DNA of 64,000 bases, taken from positions 1-64,000 of the forward strand of contig JAGLWT010000023.1 in NCBI GenBank assembly GCA_023133295.1. Reading direction: 5' to 3'. This DNA is from a bacterium (lineage in GTDB: Bacteria; AUK180). The first letter of the stretch is position 1. Every line of letters begins with the position of its first letter. The position numbers and the translations under genes were made by a program. Below are positions 33,034-41,284 of the stretch, in pieces. Below the pieces are notes generated by a model, which did not search any database, was not told the origin of the DNA, and was given only the letters and a program-made list of their open reading frames with translations.

Positions 33034-34530
33034 TTACAGTATACGGAAATCCTTTCCATCTGAAGCCAGTATCTTCTGAGTTACTGTCAGGCCGGCAGAA
33101 GCGGATGGCGGGAGCCCGCCGCCTGGAGCGACCCACTGTCCTATCATATGGAAGTTCTTCAGTCCGGGCAATTCTTTTTTCATCTCCTCCATCATAAAAC
33201 GGGTATTGGGAAGCCATCCTTCCATGCTTCCGTTCCAATTCAGCGTATAGCGGTAATAGGTTGCGGGAGTGGCAATATCCCTCACCTCGATCTTTTCGGA
33301 TATACCGGGAAACCGATTATCAAGTATCTCTATTACAGCTTCGGCTATCCTCTCTTTCTCCTGCCGGTACTTCTCAGCATTATTTTGCCTGAGATCATAC
33401 CAGTAATCGAAATCTGCCGGCATAAGAGCATTTGCCGCGGTTTTTCCTTTCGGTGCCATTGTGGGATCAAAGTGAAAGAACCTGAACCCGAGTTCATTCG
33501 CGGTTGTTTTCGGATCTACCCTGAGAGGTTCATTCAAATATATCTGCACGGCACCGGGCATGCCGCTGCACGGAGATCCAATACCGAGAGATACTTGTAT
33601 GATAGCCGGGAAAGGTTCCAGGCCACCGGAATAATAATCCCTGAACTCATCTGTAAGATACTTCTTTGGAAGCATCTCAAAGAGGGTGGAATGCCCATCA
33701 GCAGCCGAGATCACAATATCACCCCTTATCTCCTCTCCATTCTCAAGGATAATTCCAACCGCGGTATCATTCTCAACAATGATCTTTTTTACCGTGGAAT
33801 TAAAACGGATCTTCCCACCCCGCCGCCTGTATTTATCCTCTATGGATCCGATCATTTTCAGGGAGCCTCCGATCGGATATCCGGCATTCTTCCTGTGAAG
33901 CCAAGCAAGGGTCATGAGCATGAAGATCATTGACTCTCCCATTCCGAGAATGGATTTAAATGCCTTTCCCAGGAAATCACTTTTGAAATTCGAGGCATAT
34001 TTGCTTACACTGAGTTTACTCCATTTCCTAAATTCTCCCATAAAGGGAACTATACCCGCCATCAGCTTCATCTTTTCCTTTCCCGACATCAGAGATGCCG
34101 GAGGATTGAGTCTCATCTGCCATTTGGAAAGCTTTTTCACTCCATTGATGAACGGTATTATGTATTTCTTGTCTTCCGGTGATACCCTCAACAGCTCTTT
34201 TTGAAATCTGTCAGCATCGGAATATACATTGAGATACTCACCATTGTTACCCTCAATTCTTGTGAAGATCTCATGGTCCACTATCTCTATGCCTGGAAAG
34301 CATCCCAGCTCCTCCCATAATTTTCTGAATCCCGGATCATCAGGGGATGAGCCCACAAGCCAATGAATACACCCCTCAAAGGTGTATCCTTTTCTCTTCC
34401 AAGCCGTAACAAGACCGCCGGCAATTGCATGATGCTCGAATATCTCCGGCTCGTATCCTGATTTTTTCAGGAAATATCCCGCCGATAACCCGGCTATTCC
34501 GCCGCCTATGATCAAGACCTTTTTGCTCAT
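33034..34530 (-). CDS. phytoene-desaturase-like FAD oxidoreductase
   Basis: A 498-aa flavoprotein of the phytoene dehydrogenase/carotenoid isomerase (CrtI-CrtISO, amine-oxidase-like) superfamily. The FAD fold is at the N-terminus (VLIIGGGIAGLSAGYFLKKS, GGGIAG at 9-14), followed by EHHAIAGGLVTAWKRKGYTF. The second dinucleotide element is the family's YPIGGSLKMIGSIEDKYRRRG (about 230 residues on), and the FAD-contact end is IGQWVAPGGGLPPSASAG. The substrate may be a carotenoid, retinol-like lipid or another polyene; it cannot be told from sequence. It overlaps the upstream TPR gene by four bases and abuts the cyclase, so the three are one transcript. No phytoene synthase lies nearby, so a non-carotenoid role is possible. 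Confidence 0.85.
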   Translation of the reverse strand: MSKKVLIIGGGIAGLSAGYFLKKSGYEPEIFEHHAIAGGLVTAWKRKGYTFEGCIHWLVGSSPDDPGFRKLWEELGCFPGIEIVDHEIFTRIEGNNGEYLNVYSDADRFQKELLRVSPEDKKYIIPFINGVKKLSKWQMRLNPPASLMSGKEKMKLMAGIVPFMGEFRKWSKLSVSKYASNFKSDFLGKAFKSILGMGESMIFMLMTLAWLHRKNAGYPIGGSLKMIGSIEDKYRRRGGKIRFNSTVKKIIVENDTAVGIILENGEEIRGDIVISAADGHSTLFEMLPKKYLTDEFRDYYSGGLEPFPAIIQVSLGIGSPCSGMPGAVQIYLNEPLRVDPKTTANELGFRFFHFDPTMAPKGKTAANALMPADFDYWYDLRQNNAEKYRQEKERIAEAVIEILDNRFPGISEKIEVRDIATPATYYRYTLNWNGSMEGWLPNTRFMMEEMKKELPGLKNFHMIGQWVAPGGGLPPSASAGLTVTQKILASDGKDFRIL

Positions 34531-35711
34531 TTTATACCTCTCCTTTCTCTGGATTTTCTCTTTATATCTTCAAGTTTCTCTTCAAGGAATCCATAATTGT
34601 TGGTTTTGATGGATTTCTCCCATTTTATCAATTCATCTTCAACGCTTTCTGCATTCTCTTCGATCATCATATCCAATTCATGCCCCTGGAGGATTACCAA
34701 ACCCCGCAGGTCATTGATTTTTTCATAGAATTCACGGGCATACCCCAGATATTCTCTGGCGCGGCTGTAGTCATCAAGTGCTATATAGCAGGAGACAAGA
34801 TTTCCCTGCATTTTAGCTATCGTAAGGTTAAATCCCTTCTCCTTGGATACCTCAAGCGAATCCTCGTAGCATTTAATGGCAACATTTATCTCGCCTTTGT
34901 CGAAATTCACATTTCCAACATGCCCGTAGGCAGTTGCAAGAATACTTGAATAGCTATACTCTTTTGCAATGCCTATTCCTCTTTTCAAGTATTCCAAAGA
35001 CAGATCGTACTCCTTTTTGTAATAATTTATCAAACCGATATTCACGATCGCAGAAGCCCCATGAAGAGGGTAGTCCAGCTCCATGAATATTTTGTACGCC
35101 TTTTCAAGCAATTCTATGCCGATTTCATAATCCCCGATATTTCTATATAAGAGCGCAAGATTATTCTGTTTTTTTGCCTTTGCGAATTTGTCCGAGAGGC
35201 GCTCATCATACGCAATCCCCTTGTTAAAACTCTCAATGCCTTCCTGAAAACGGCTCATTTTCATATAACAAGCACCCAGAGTGTTCATTGCCTGAGAGGA
35301 CAATTCCAGAATTATTCGATCCTCCTTCATTGTATCAATGATCCTCAACGACCTATCGATCTTCACCAATGCCGGCGCTGCGTCTCCCATTCGATACTCC
35401 CAGAAAGCGATCTCAAGCAAGGTCCTGGCTTCACCCAATTTGTAACCGGTAGATACAGAGAATTCCAATGCCTTGTTCAATTCCCGCACCGGCTTTTTGA
35501 AATCCGATCGGATCCCGGCAATATACGCCTGCTGCACTACAGTATTTACCCTGATATCAGCCGGTACATCATTCTGTTTTAGAATTGCATTGAAGTCTGA
35601 ATCTGCACGATCATATTTTCCGAGCAGAGAAAGTATCTCTCCCCTGTTGAACAATGCTTGAAGGTAAAGCTGAACTGGATTTTCCAGATTCATCGATTTG
35701 TAAGCCATCAT
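34527..35711 (-). CDS. TPR-repeat protein (394 aa)
   Basis: About nine TPR units, several with the canonical G-Y-A pattern: GKYDRADSDFNAIL, MSRFQEGIESFNKGIAYDE, IGDYEIGIELLEKAYKIF, KKEYDLSLEYLKRGIGIA, KGEINVAIKCYEDSLEVS. The last ~60 residues are a charged helix. The spacing resembles the bacterial Rap/LGN-type arrays found in the tails of the neighbouring cyclases. Cytoplasmic. No Shine-Dalgarno is visible before the ATG ATG, so the 5' end may be further altered or leaderless. It is the first gene of the operon with the flavoprotein and the 1415-aa cyclase; a scaffold for that cyclase is a reasonable inference. Confidence 0.8.
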   Translation of the reverse strand: MMAYKSMNLENPVQLYLQALFNRGEILSLLGKYDRADSDFNAILKQNDVPADIRVNTVVQQAYIAGIRSDFKKPVRELNKALEFSVSTGYKLGEARTLLEIAFWEYRMGDAAPALVKIDRSLRIIDTMKEDRIILELSSQAMNTLGACYMKMSRFQEGIESFNKGIAYDERLSDKFAKAKKQNNLALLYRNIGDYEIGIELLEKAYKIFMELDYPLHGASAIVNIGLINYYKKEYDLSLEYLKRGIGIAKEYSYSSILATAYGHVGNVNFDKGEINVAIKCYEDSLEVSKEKGFNLTIAKMQGNLVSCYIALDDYSRAREYLGYAREFYEKINDLRGLVILQGHELDMMIEENAESVEDELIKWEKSIKTNNYGFLEEKLEDIKRKSRERRGIK

Positions 35712-35806
35712 TGATTATAACTGAAATATTAAATTCTTCATAATTTGCTCAATTTTAGTCAACAATACAAATATAGGCAAAGGGGTTAAAAAAAGAGAAA
35801 CCCTCT

Positions 35807-37237
35807 CTATTCCTTCAAACTTTCGACCACATTAGCGATCAATTCTTCGGCGTATTCCGGTAATTGCTCGATCGGAACCTCCGCGCCCACGGATGTGGCA
35901 AAATCTATCTGAGATGTTTCAACATCCACCATTCGCAGATTGATAAAGAATTTCTTACCTAATTTGGAAACATTTCCCACGATCATCTTTTTCACGGCAA
36001 GGATCTTTCCGATCTGAACAGCACATTCCGATGATGTACATCCGGACTGCTGCAAATTGACCTCTGTAAGTAATTCATTGATCATGCCGCGCTCAAGCAC
36101 CTTGAAATATCCACTAGTGATCAACGATTGTCTAATAAAATCCGTTATGATCTCAGCATCTGATGTCTCGATATTTTTGCCTTCGAAATCAAGAACCGCC
36201 ACCAGGATCTTCTCAAAAGTTGCTTCCGGTTTCTCCAATTTTGTCTTCTGCTTCTTCTTCTTTTTCTTGGCAGGCCGTGGTTTCTTGACTTTGGCAACCG
36301 GGAGATGCTTCTCAAAGGGCTTCATTCCATAACCTAATGAGATATAGTGAGATGTATTGATCTCTCCGAAAGAGAATGTATAATCTACATTAACATTCTT
36401 GAATTCGAGGCCCATTCCTAATTTTAACGCAGAGTCAAGAGGATTCAGACTGGTTGCGGCGGCCCTGAGGAACAATAGGCCGGCTACCCTGTACTGAAAT
36501 GCGAGAAAGCCCCGCACATTGTAATGATCCCTGAAGGTAATACCGGAAACCCCGCCGTTTATTGTGAGAGTATTGTTCAGCAATCCGATCCCGCCATTGA
36601 AATTTATCGTTCCTAGGGTGGGGTAATTATCATCAAAAGAAGAATCATAGAATCTGGCAAAATCACAAATGGAGAGTCCGGCACTCATATTTCCTTTACT
36701 ATAAACAAGTCCTACAGATGGGTATAAAAATGAAACCTTAGTGTCATCCCCAGATTCCTCTATCAGGGCATTCTTGAACATCTTCCAATTGAAGCCGAAT
36801 GAGAGATTACCGAAGAACCGATAAGCAAGGCCTATCTTTATTACATTGCTGTTGGGGACTTCCCGGGACTCATTGATCACAGTACCGATGGCATCCATCT
36901 GCACAAAATTCTGATTCTTGTAATCAGTAAACTCAAGAAAGGCGAATAATTCCTTAAATACTTTTCCACCAAAAACAAATGAAGAGATGGGATTCTTATC
37001 GAAAACTCCGGAAAAGAAAGAAAAGCGGGTAGCATACCGGCTTGGCAATGATGTGATGAAGGCAGGATTGAGAAACAAATTTGCCAGGGGAGGGCTGTTC
37101 ACCGCACCGCCGCCCATTGACAAGATAACACCGTCATATGGGATCAGTAATTCTGAATTGCCTTCATTTACCGAATCGGCAAAAACTGCAGAAGAAATGA
37201 TAAGAACAATGCCGATGATGATATATTTGAGTTTCAT
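35807..37237 (-). CDS. outer-membrane barrel fused to CsgG/DUF2380-like domain
   Basis: A 476-aa exported protein. After the signal peptide (IIIGIVLIISSAVFADS) comes a UPF0164/PorV-like barrel of ~290 residues: ILSMGGGAVNSPPLANLFLN (the 'NPA' region follows), then many amphipathic strands ending ISLGYGMKPFEK. A basic Pro/Lys linker (KKPRPAKKKKKKQKTK) leads to a ~130-residue CsgG/DUF2380-type domain: ILVAVLDFEGKNIETSDAEI, FKVLERGMINELL, then GCTSSECAVQIGKIL with a likely disulfide, and MIVGNVSKLGKKFFINLRMV. CsgG-like domains usually sit in the periplasm and assemble into outer-membrane channels or sense lipoproteins; the fusion to a barrel would tether one. It begins one base after the stop of the secreted gene at 37239, so they are co-expressed. 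Confidence 0.8.
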   Translation of the reverse strand: MKLKYIIIGIVLIISSAVFADSVNEGNSELLIPYDGVILSMGGGAVNSPPLANLFLNPAFITSLPSRYATRFSFFSGVFDKNPISSFVFGGKVFKELFAFLEFTDYKNQNFVQMDAIGTVINESREVPNSNVIKIGLAYRFFGNLSFGFNWKMFKNALIEESGDDTKVSFLYPSVGLVYSKGNMSAGLSICDFARFYDSSFDDNYPTLGTINFNGGIGLLNNTLTINGGVSGITFRDHYNVRGFLAFQYRVAGLLFLRAAATSLNPLDSALKLGMGLEFKNVNVDYTFSFGEINTSHYISLGYGMKPFEKHLPVAKVKKPRPAKKKKKKQKTKLEKPEATFEKILVAVLDFEGKNIETSDAEIITDFIRQSLITSGYFKVLERGMINELLTEVNLQQSGCTSSECAVQIGKILAVKKMIVGNVSKLGKKFFINLRMVDVETSQIDFATSVGAEVPIEQLPEYAEELIANVVESLKE

Positions 37238-37238
37238 C

Positions 37239-39545
37239 TTATGGCCTCGCTATATATACGACACGGACGATAGGCTCGCCGCCATCCCGCGGCTTGATAA
37301 TGAGAAAGTACTTCCCGAATGAGATATTATAATGATCGAATTTATCATAAAAAGATACAGTGATATCCTCGCTGAATTGACCGGATTCGTCAATATCCCA
37401 CTCGTGTACCAGCCAACCGTCAGCAGTACGCAATTCAACCCGAGTTCCCGGCTGAAGATTATCAATAGTCACCTGTCCGGTCGTGGGATTCGGGTAAGGA
37501 TTGAAACCTCCCTCACCCGTAGAAGCCGAACTAGCATACTCCCAGATCGAATAATCTCCGCAAGCGGAATTAGCAAGTATATATTTTCCGCCAAAAACAC
37601 AAAACGGCATCTCCCAGGGTTCTGAGATGGAAATATACTCCAAAAGATTTACCGGCTGGGCCGCATTTCCCGGTGTAATCGCGTTCAAAATCCCGTTTGT
37701 GTCTCTATAAAATAATTTACCGCCACCTGCACCGAAATGGGCCACGCTGTTTTGTGACTGGACCGTGAGATCATACTGAGGACTCATAGGGTCGTCATAG
37801 CTGAATCTGGAAATATTAATGGCAGGACCTTCTTCTAGAACCCAGATCACCGGGAGATCGCCGTCTATCTCGAATTGATTTGCTATCGAGGTGGAATCCG
37901 GAGTAAAAGAATTATAGTGAACATTGTAAGAAGTGGCGGACGCCAGGAATAATTTATCAGTTCCATCATCATAACATCCCAGAATGATATTTCTCCCTTT
38001 ATCGGCAACTACATGATCCGGGCGAGCATTCAGGAATATTCCAGCTTCCGCGGTATCAGGGCCCTGACAACCGATGACTACAACACCTGTATCGCACGGC
38101 ATGAAAATCCTCCCATTGCAAAGGGCGAGGTCCTCTTTCTCATTTTCCAATACCGCATCGTAGAAATGCCGTGTAAGTTCAATGATGGAGCCGTTATGAT
38201 CAAGTGTCCATGTGGACATTCCCCAGCCGTTTCTCACTACTATTCTGTCGAAATCCGCATCCGTATCAAATGACACGGTACGATAACTTGTATCACTTTG
38301 AGTATGCTTCGTATAGGCAACAAATGTACCGTATCTTTCGGGAGCCGCCATATTTGCCTTTGAATAATACTGAACCGTACCGTATGAATTGACTCCGACA
38401 TAGTAATTGGGGGTCTCTTTTATCTCCACATCATAATCAAAAAATACATCGTAAAATGTATAATCCGAAACGGCGGGAGGGTAATCCGAGCAATTAAGCA
38501 ATAAAGGGTCCAAATTATTACGCATAAGAAAGAGTTTATCAGGAGAGGCAAATATGCCAGTATATTCATCTGAGCTAATATCTATATTATTCCATGTTGC
38601 TGTATCAAAGATATCAAAATAGTACAATTTGTCGGTTGCGCTGCAAAGAAGAATAACATTATTATCAATGGCAGTGATATGATCGGGGTGTGTTGATGTA
38701 TGCGAATAGTAATCCTCCGAATTCACAAATGCAGGGGAGAGCTCATCCCCGACGGCTACATCAATACTGTAGACATTCAAATAATTATCGTCCCTGGCTG
38801 CCACGAGATACCAGCGGGTTGTATTAGTGTCCCAGATCGTGGCGATATCAATAAAAACCTCTGAGGCCGAGGCGGAAATAGCTTCGGTTATCTGCGGGGA
38901 ATCATGATATCCATAGTAGCTCCTGACATCGACCAGATATATCATATTGGTGTGATGCTGCATCAAATAGAAAATGCCGTCGATCTGAGGATGGCGGACG
39001 ATCTTAATATTTGCCGAAGAGATCTCAAAAAGAAGCTGATCGGTTTGCGACTGATACACCATATTTTCATTAAGTACCTTGATGCGCCCGCCGGAGGAGA
39101 CGACATATGTCCTGATATGTGTTGCAAATGTATCATCTACGGTCTCATATGTGATCTGTCCATAAAGGTGATCGGTATTCTCATTGTACATTGCCGTGGT
39201 AACTTGCGTATACATATCCGTTCTATACACTGAGGCAGTTCCACCACCATTTAAATCAGGGTTGTATATATAGATCATATCGTCTGTGAAGAGCTGAGGA
39301 GAGATCACCATTTCATCGAAGCCCCATTGCCGAAATGCATTGATCGTCCCCCAATTATCAACATGTATCAGGCCCAGGCCGTATGGCGCGGTGAAGAGAA
39401 ATTGATTAGTATCCGTCGCTATCCCGGCAATTTGATTTATCTGCGTCAAAGGAAAACGGTTGGAAGAAAAGGAATTAAATCCCGAATAAATATTAATAGC
39501 AAAAAGAAAAATACCGAAAAATGCTGTAAGTTTTAACAATTTCAT
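37239..39545 (-). CDS. secreted beta-propeller protein with sorting-like C-terminus
   Basis: A 768-aa exported protein. A signal peptide (LKLTAFFGIFLFAINIYSG) is followed by ~640 residues of repeating beta strands that look like a propeller (FLFTAPYGLGLIHVDNWGTI, VDVRSYYGYHDSP, DNNVILLCSATDKLYYFDIF, HFGAGGGKLFYRDTN). The last ~85 residues resemble a type IX-type sorting module: FNPYPNPTTGQVTIDN, GTRVELRTADGWLVHEWD and FGKYFLIIKPRDGGE. It is probably displayed on the cell surface. No catalytic motif seen. It has its own promoter (39564-39592) and is followed directly by the barrel-CsgG gene, which could be its exporter or anchor (inference). Confidence 0.8.
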   Translation of the reverse strand: MKLLKLTAFFGIFLFAINIYSGFNSFSSNRFPLTQINQIAGIATDTNQFLFTAPYGLGLIHVDNWGTINAFRQWGFDEMVISPQLFTDDMIYIYNPDLNGGGTASVYRTDMYTQVTTAMYNENTDHLYGQITYETVDDTFATHIRTYVVSSGGRIKVLNENMVYQSQTDQLLFEISSANIKIVRHPQIDGIFYLMQHHTNMIYLVDVRSYYGYHDSPQITEAISASASEVFIDIATIWDTNTTRWYLVAARDDNYLNVYSIDVAVGDELSPAFVNSEDYYSHTSTHPDHITAIDNNVILLCSATDKLYYFDIFDTATWNNIDISSDEYTGIFASPDKLFLMRNNLDPLLLNCSDYPPAVSDYTFYDVFFDYDVEIKETPNYYVGVNSYGTVQYYSKANMAAPERYGTFVAYTKHTQSDTSYRTVSFDTDADFDRIVVRNGWGMSTWTLDHNGSIIELTRHFYDAVLENEKEDLALCNGRIFMPCDTGVVVIGCQGPDTAEAGIFLNARPDHVVADKGRNIILGCYDDGTDKLFLASATSYNVHYNSFTPDSTSIANQFEIDGDLPVIWVLEEGPAINISRFSYDDPMSPQYDLTVQSQNSVAHFGAGGGKLFYRDTNGILNAITPGNAAQPVNLLEYISISEPWEMPFCVFGGKYILANSACGDYSIWEYASSASTGEGGFNPYPNPTTGQVTIDNLQPGTRVELRTADGWLVHEWDIDESGQFSEDITVSFYDKFDHYNISFGKYFLIIKPRDGGEPIVRVVYIARP

Positions 39546-39563
39546 ATCAAACCCCTATTCCTT

Positions 39564-39592
39564 ATTATAGGAAACTTAAGCGATTTTACCAA
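39564..39592 (-). promoter_or_regulatory. promoter of the propeller/barrel-CsgG operon
   Basis: TTGGTA and TATAAT are separated by 17 bp on the minus strand, ending about 19 bp before the ATG at 39545. Confidence 0.6.
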
Positions 39593-39607
39593 ATTTTTCA
39601 TATTTAC

Positions 39608-39636
39608 TTGAAACTTGCTTTAGAAAATTGTATAGT
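39608..39636 (+). promoter_or_regulatory. promoter of the CoA-disulfide-reductase-like gene
   Basis: TTGAAA and TATAGT are separated by 17 bp, about 50 bp upstream of the ATG at 39686. It is divergent from the promoter at 39564-39592 in a 140-bp gap, so common regulation is possible. Confidence 0.65.
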
Positions 39637-39685
39637 ATGCGTTGTATTATAAAATAATTAGCGTACTGTTTAGAAGGGAGTTTGT

Positions 39686-41032
39686 ATGAAGGATTTCAAC
39701 ATTGTTGTGATCGGTGGTGGACCCGCCGGTGTTATAGGCGCCATAACGGCGAAGAAAGCAAATAAGGATAAATCGGTATGCCTGATCAGAAAAGATGCGA
39801 TTTCCGTTATCCCCTGCGGGATTCCGTATATCTTCAATTCACTTAATTCCGTTGAAGAGAATATCATGCCCGACGGCGGGCTGGATGCCAACGGGATCGA
39901 AAAAATAATCGCTGAGGCAACATCCATTGACAGAAATGAGAAAACCGTCAGCACGGCAACCGGCGAAAAGATACGCTATGAGAAGCTGATCATAGCAGCG
40001 GGTTCAGACCCATTTGTACCTCCCATCCCGGGAGCTGACAAAGGTAATGTGTTTACCATACAGAAGAATTTTGAGTATTTAAAAAGCATGCGCCCGGCAC
40101 TGATAGACTCCAAAGACATTGTTATCATCGGCGGCGGATTTATCGGCGTTGAGTTTGCGGAAGAACTCGCTAAATTGAAAAAGCATAATATTACTATCGT
40201 CGAAATGCTACCCAATCTTCTTGGCACGGCCTTTGACAGTGATTTCTGTACACTAGCGGAAGATAAATTAAAAGAAATGGGAGTAAATATCTCCACGGGA
40301 TCAAAGGTCACTGAAATCCTCGGTGATTCGAAAGTGACCGCGGTCAAGCTGGACAACGGAAAAGAGTTAAGATCGGATGCTGTTATTTTATCCGCCGGCT
40401 CGAAGGCAAACACCAAATTAGCGGAAGATGCAGGTCTGGAACTCGGTAGATCAAAAGGAATATGGGTCGATGAGCATCTTCAGACATCGGATCCCGATAT
40501 CTTTGCTGCTGGAGATTGTGCCGAGAAAAGATGCTTTTTTACAAGAAAACATATTCCGGTAATGCTTGCGTCAACCGCTACCGCAGAAGCAAGAATAGCA
40601 GGATCTAATCTGTACAAACTGCAAGTTATCAGAGAGAATAAGGGAACTATCGCAATATTCTCAACATGGGTCAATGGCCTTGCCATGGGATCCGCGTCAA
40701 TGACCGAAAGCTCTGCCCGCAAGCAGAATTTTGATATTGTTGTAGGTAACTCCAATGCCGTTGATCACCATCCCGGCAAATTACCCGGAACATCTAAGGT
40801 TAAAATTAGATTGGTCTTTTCAAAATATTCGGGCATTCTTCTTGGTGGACAGGTCGCGGGAGGAGTCTCGGCAGGAGAAATGATAAATATCATCGGACTT
40901 GCTATACAGAAAAGAGTATCTTTTGCAGAACTCGAGACCCTTCAGATGGCAACACAACCCTGGCTAACCGCAGCGCCTACCATTTACCCGATAGTTACCG
41001 CCGCGCAAGACGCTTCCTCGAAAATGCGCTAG
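39686..41032 (+). CDS. NADH oxidase / CoA-disulfide reductase-like flavoprotein
   Basis: A 448-aa pyridine nucleotide-disulfide oxidoreductase of the NADH oxidase (Nox)/CoA-disulfide reductase/peroxidase group. FAD motif GGGPAG (10-15); a single redox cysteine Cys44 in SVIPCGIPYIF, the hallmark of this group in place of a CxxxxC pair; NAD motif IVIIGGGFIGVEFAEELAK; and the FAD-contacting DIFAAGDCAEKR. The C-terminal dimerisation domain is complete (KYSGILLGGQVAGGVSAGEM, LETLQMATQPWLTAAPT). It may reduce CoA disulfide/persulfide, H2O2 or O2 with NAD(P)H in the cytoplasm; the subgroup cannot be fixed. GAAGGGAG precedes the ATG by 6 nt. Monocistronic, followed by repeat filler. Confidence 0.88.
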   Translation: MKDFNIVVIGGGPAGVIGAITAKKANKDKSVCLIRKDAISVIPCGIPYIFNSLNSVEENIMPDGGLDANGIEKIIAEATSIDRNEKTVSTATGEKIRYEKLIIAAGSDPFVPPIPGADKGNVFTIQKNFEYLKSMRPALIDSKDIVIIGGGFIGVEFAEELAKLKKHNITIVEMLPNLLGTAFDSDFCTLAEDKLKEMGVNISTGSKVTEILGDSKVTAVKLDNGKELRSDAVILSAGSKANTKLAEDAGLELGRSKGIWVDEHLQTSDPDIFAAGDCAEKRCFFTRKHIPVMLASTATAEARIAGSNLYKLQVIRENKGTIAIFSTWVNGLAMGSASMTESSARKQNFDIVVGNSNAVDHHPGKLPGTSKVKIRLVFSKYSGILLGGQVAGGVSAGEMINIIGLAIQKRVSFAELETLQMATQPWLTAAPTIYPIVTAAQDASSKMR

Positions 41033-41270
41033 CAACGGAAATACGGGTAACGTAGAGAAGGAAAGAAGGAAGCACAATAACAATTCTCGAGAGGTAAATA
41101 ATCGCTTCGTTTTCACCTCGTTCATCGCACCTCGTACTTCGTACTTTCTTTACATTACTGGGTCCACTGGTTCACTGGGCTACTGGGTCCACTGCGAAGC
41201 GTGTGCCTTGTGCACTGCGAAGCTCCGCTTCGCGTATTCTGGTACAAACATTGCACCATACCCCTTTGAT
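41033..41270. repeat. interspersed repeat filler
   Basis: No gene. It contains ACCTCGTACTTCGTACTTTC, ACTGGGTCCACTGGTTCACT- and CTTGTGCACTGCGAAGCTCC-type units in inverted orientation to those at 6820, 12850 and 19955. No complete TIR element end is visible. Confidence 0.55.
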
Positions 41271-41284
41271 TAAGGGAGATTGTT

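Noticed and set aside
33148..33933. 261-codon frame antisense to the flavoprotein gene
   Set aside because: No ribosome site or domain. The sense frame has clear FAD motifs and operon coupling.
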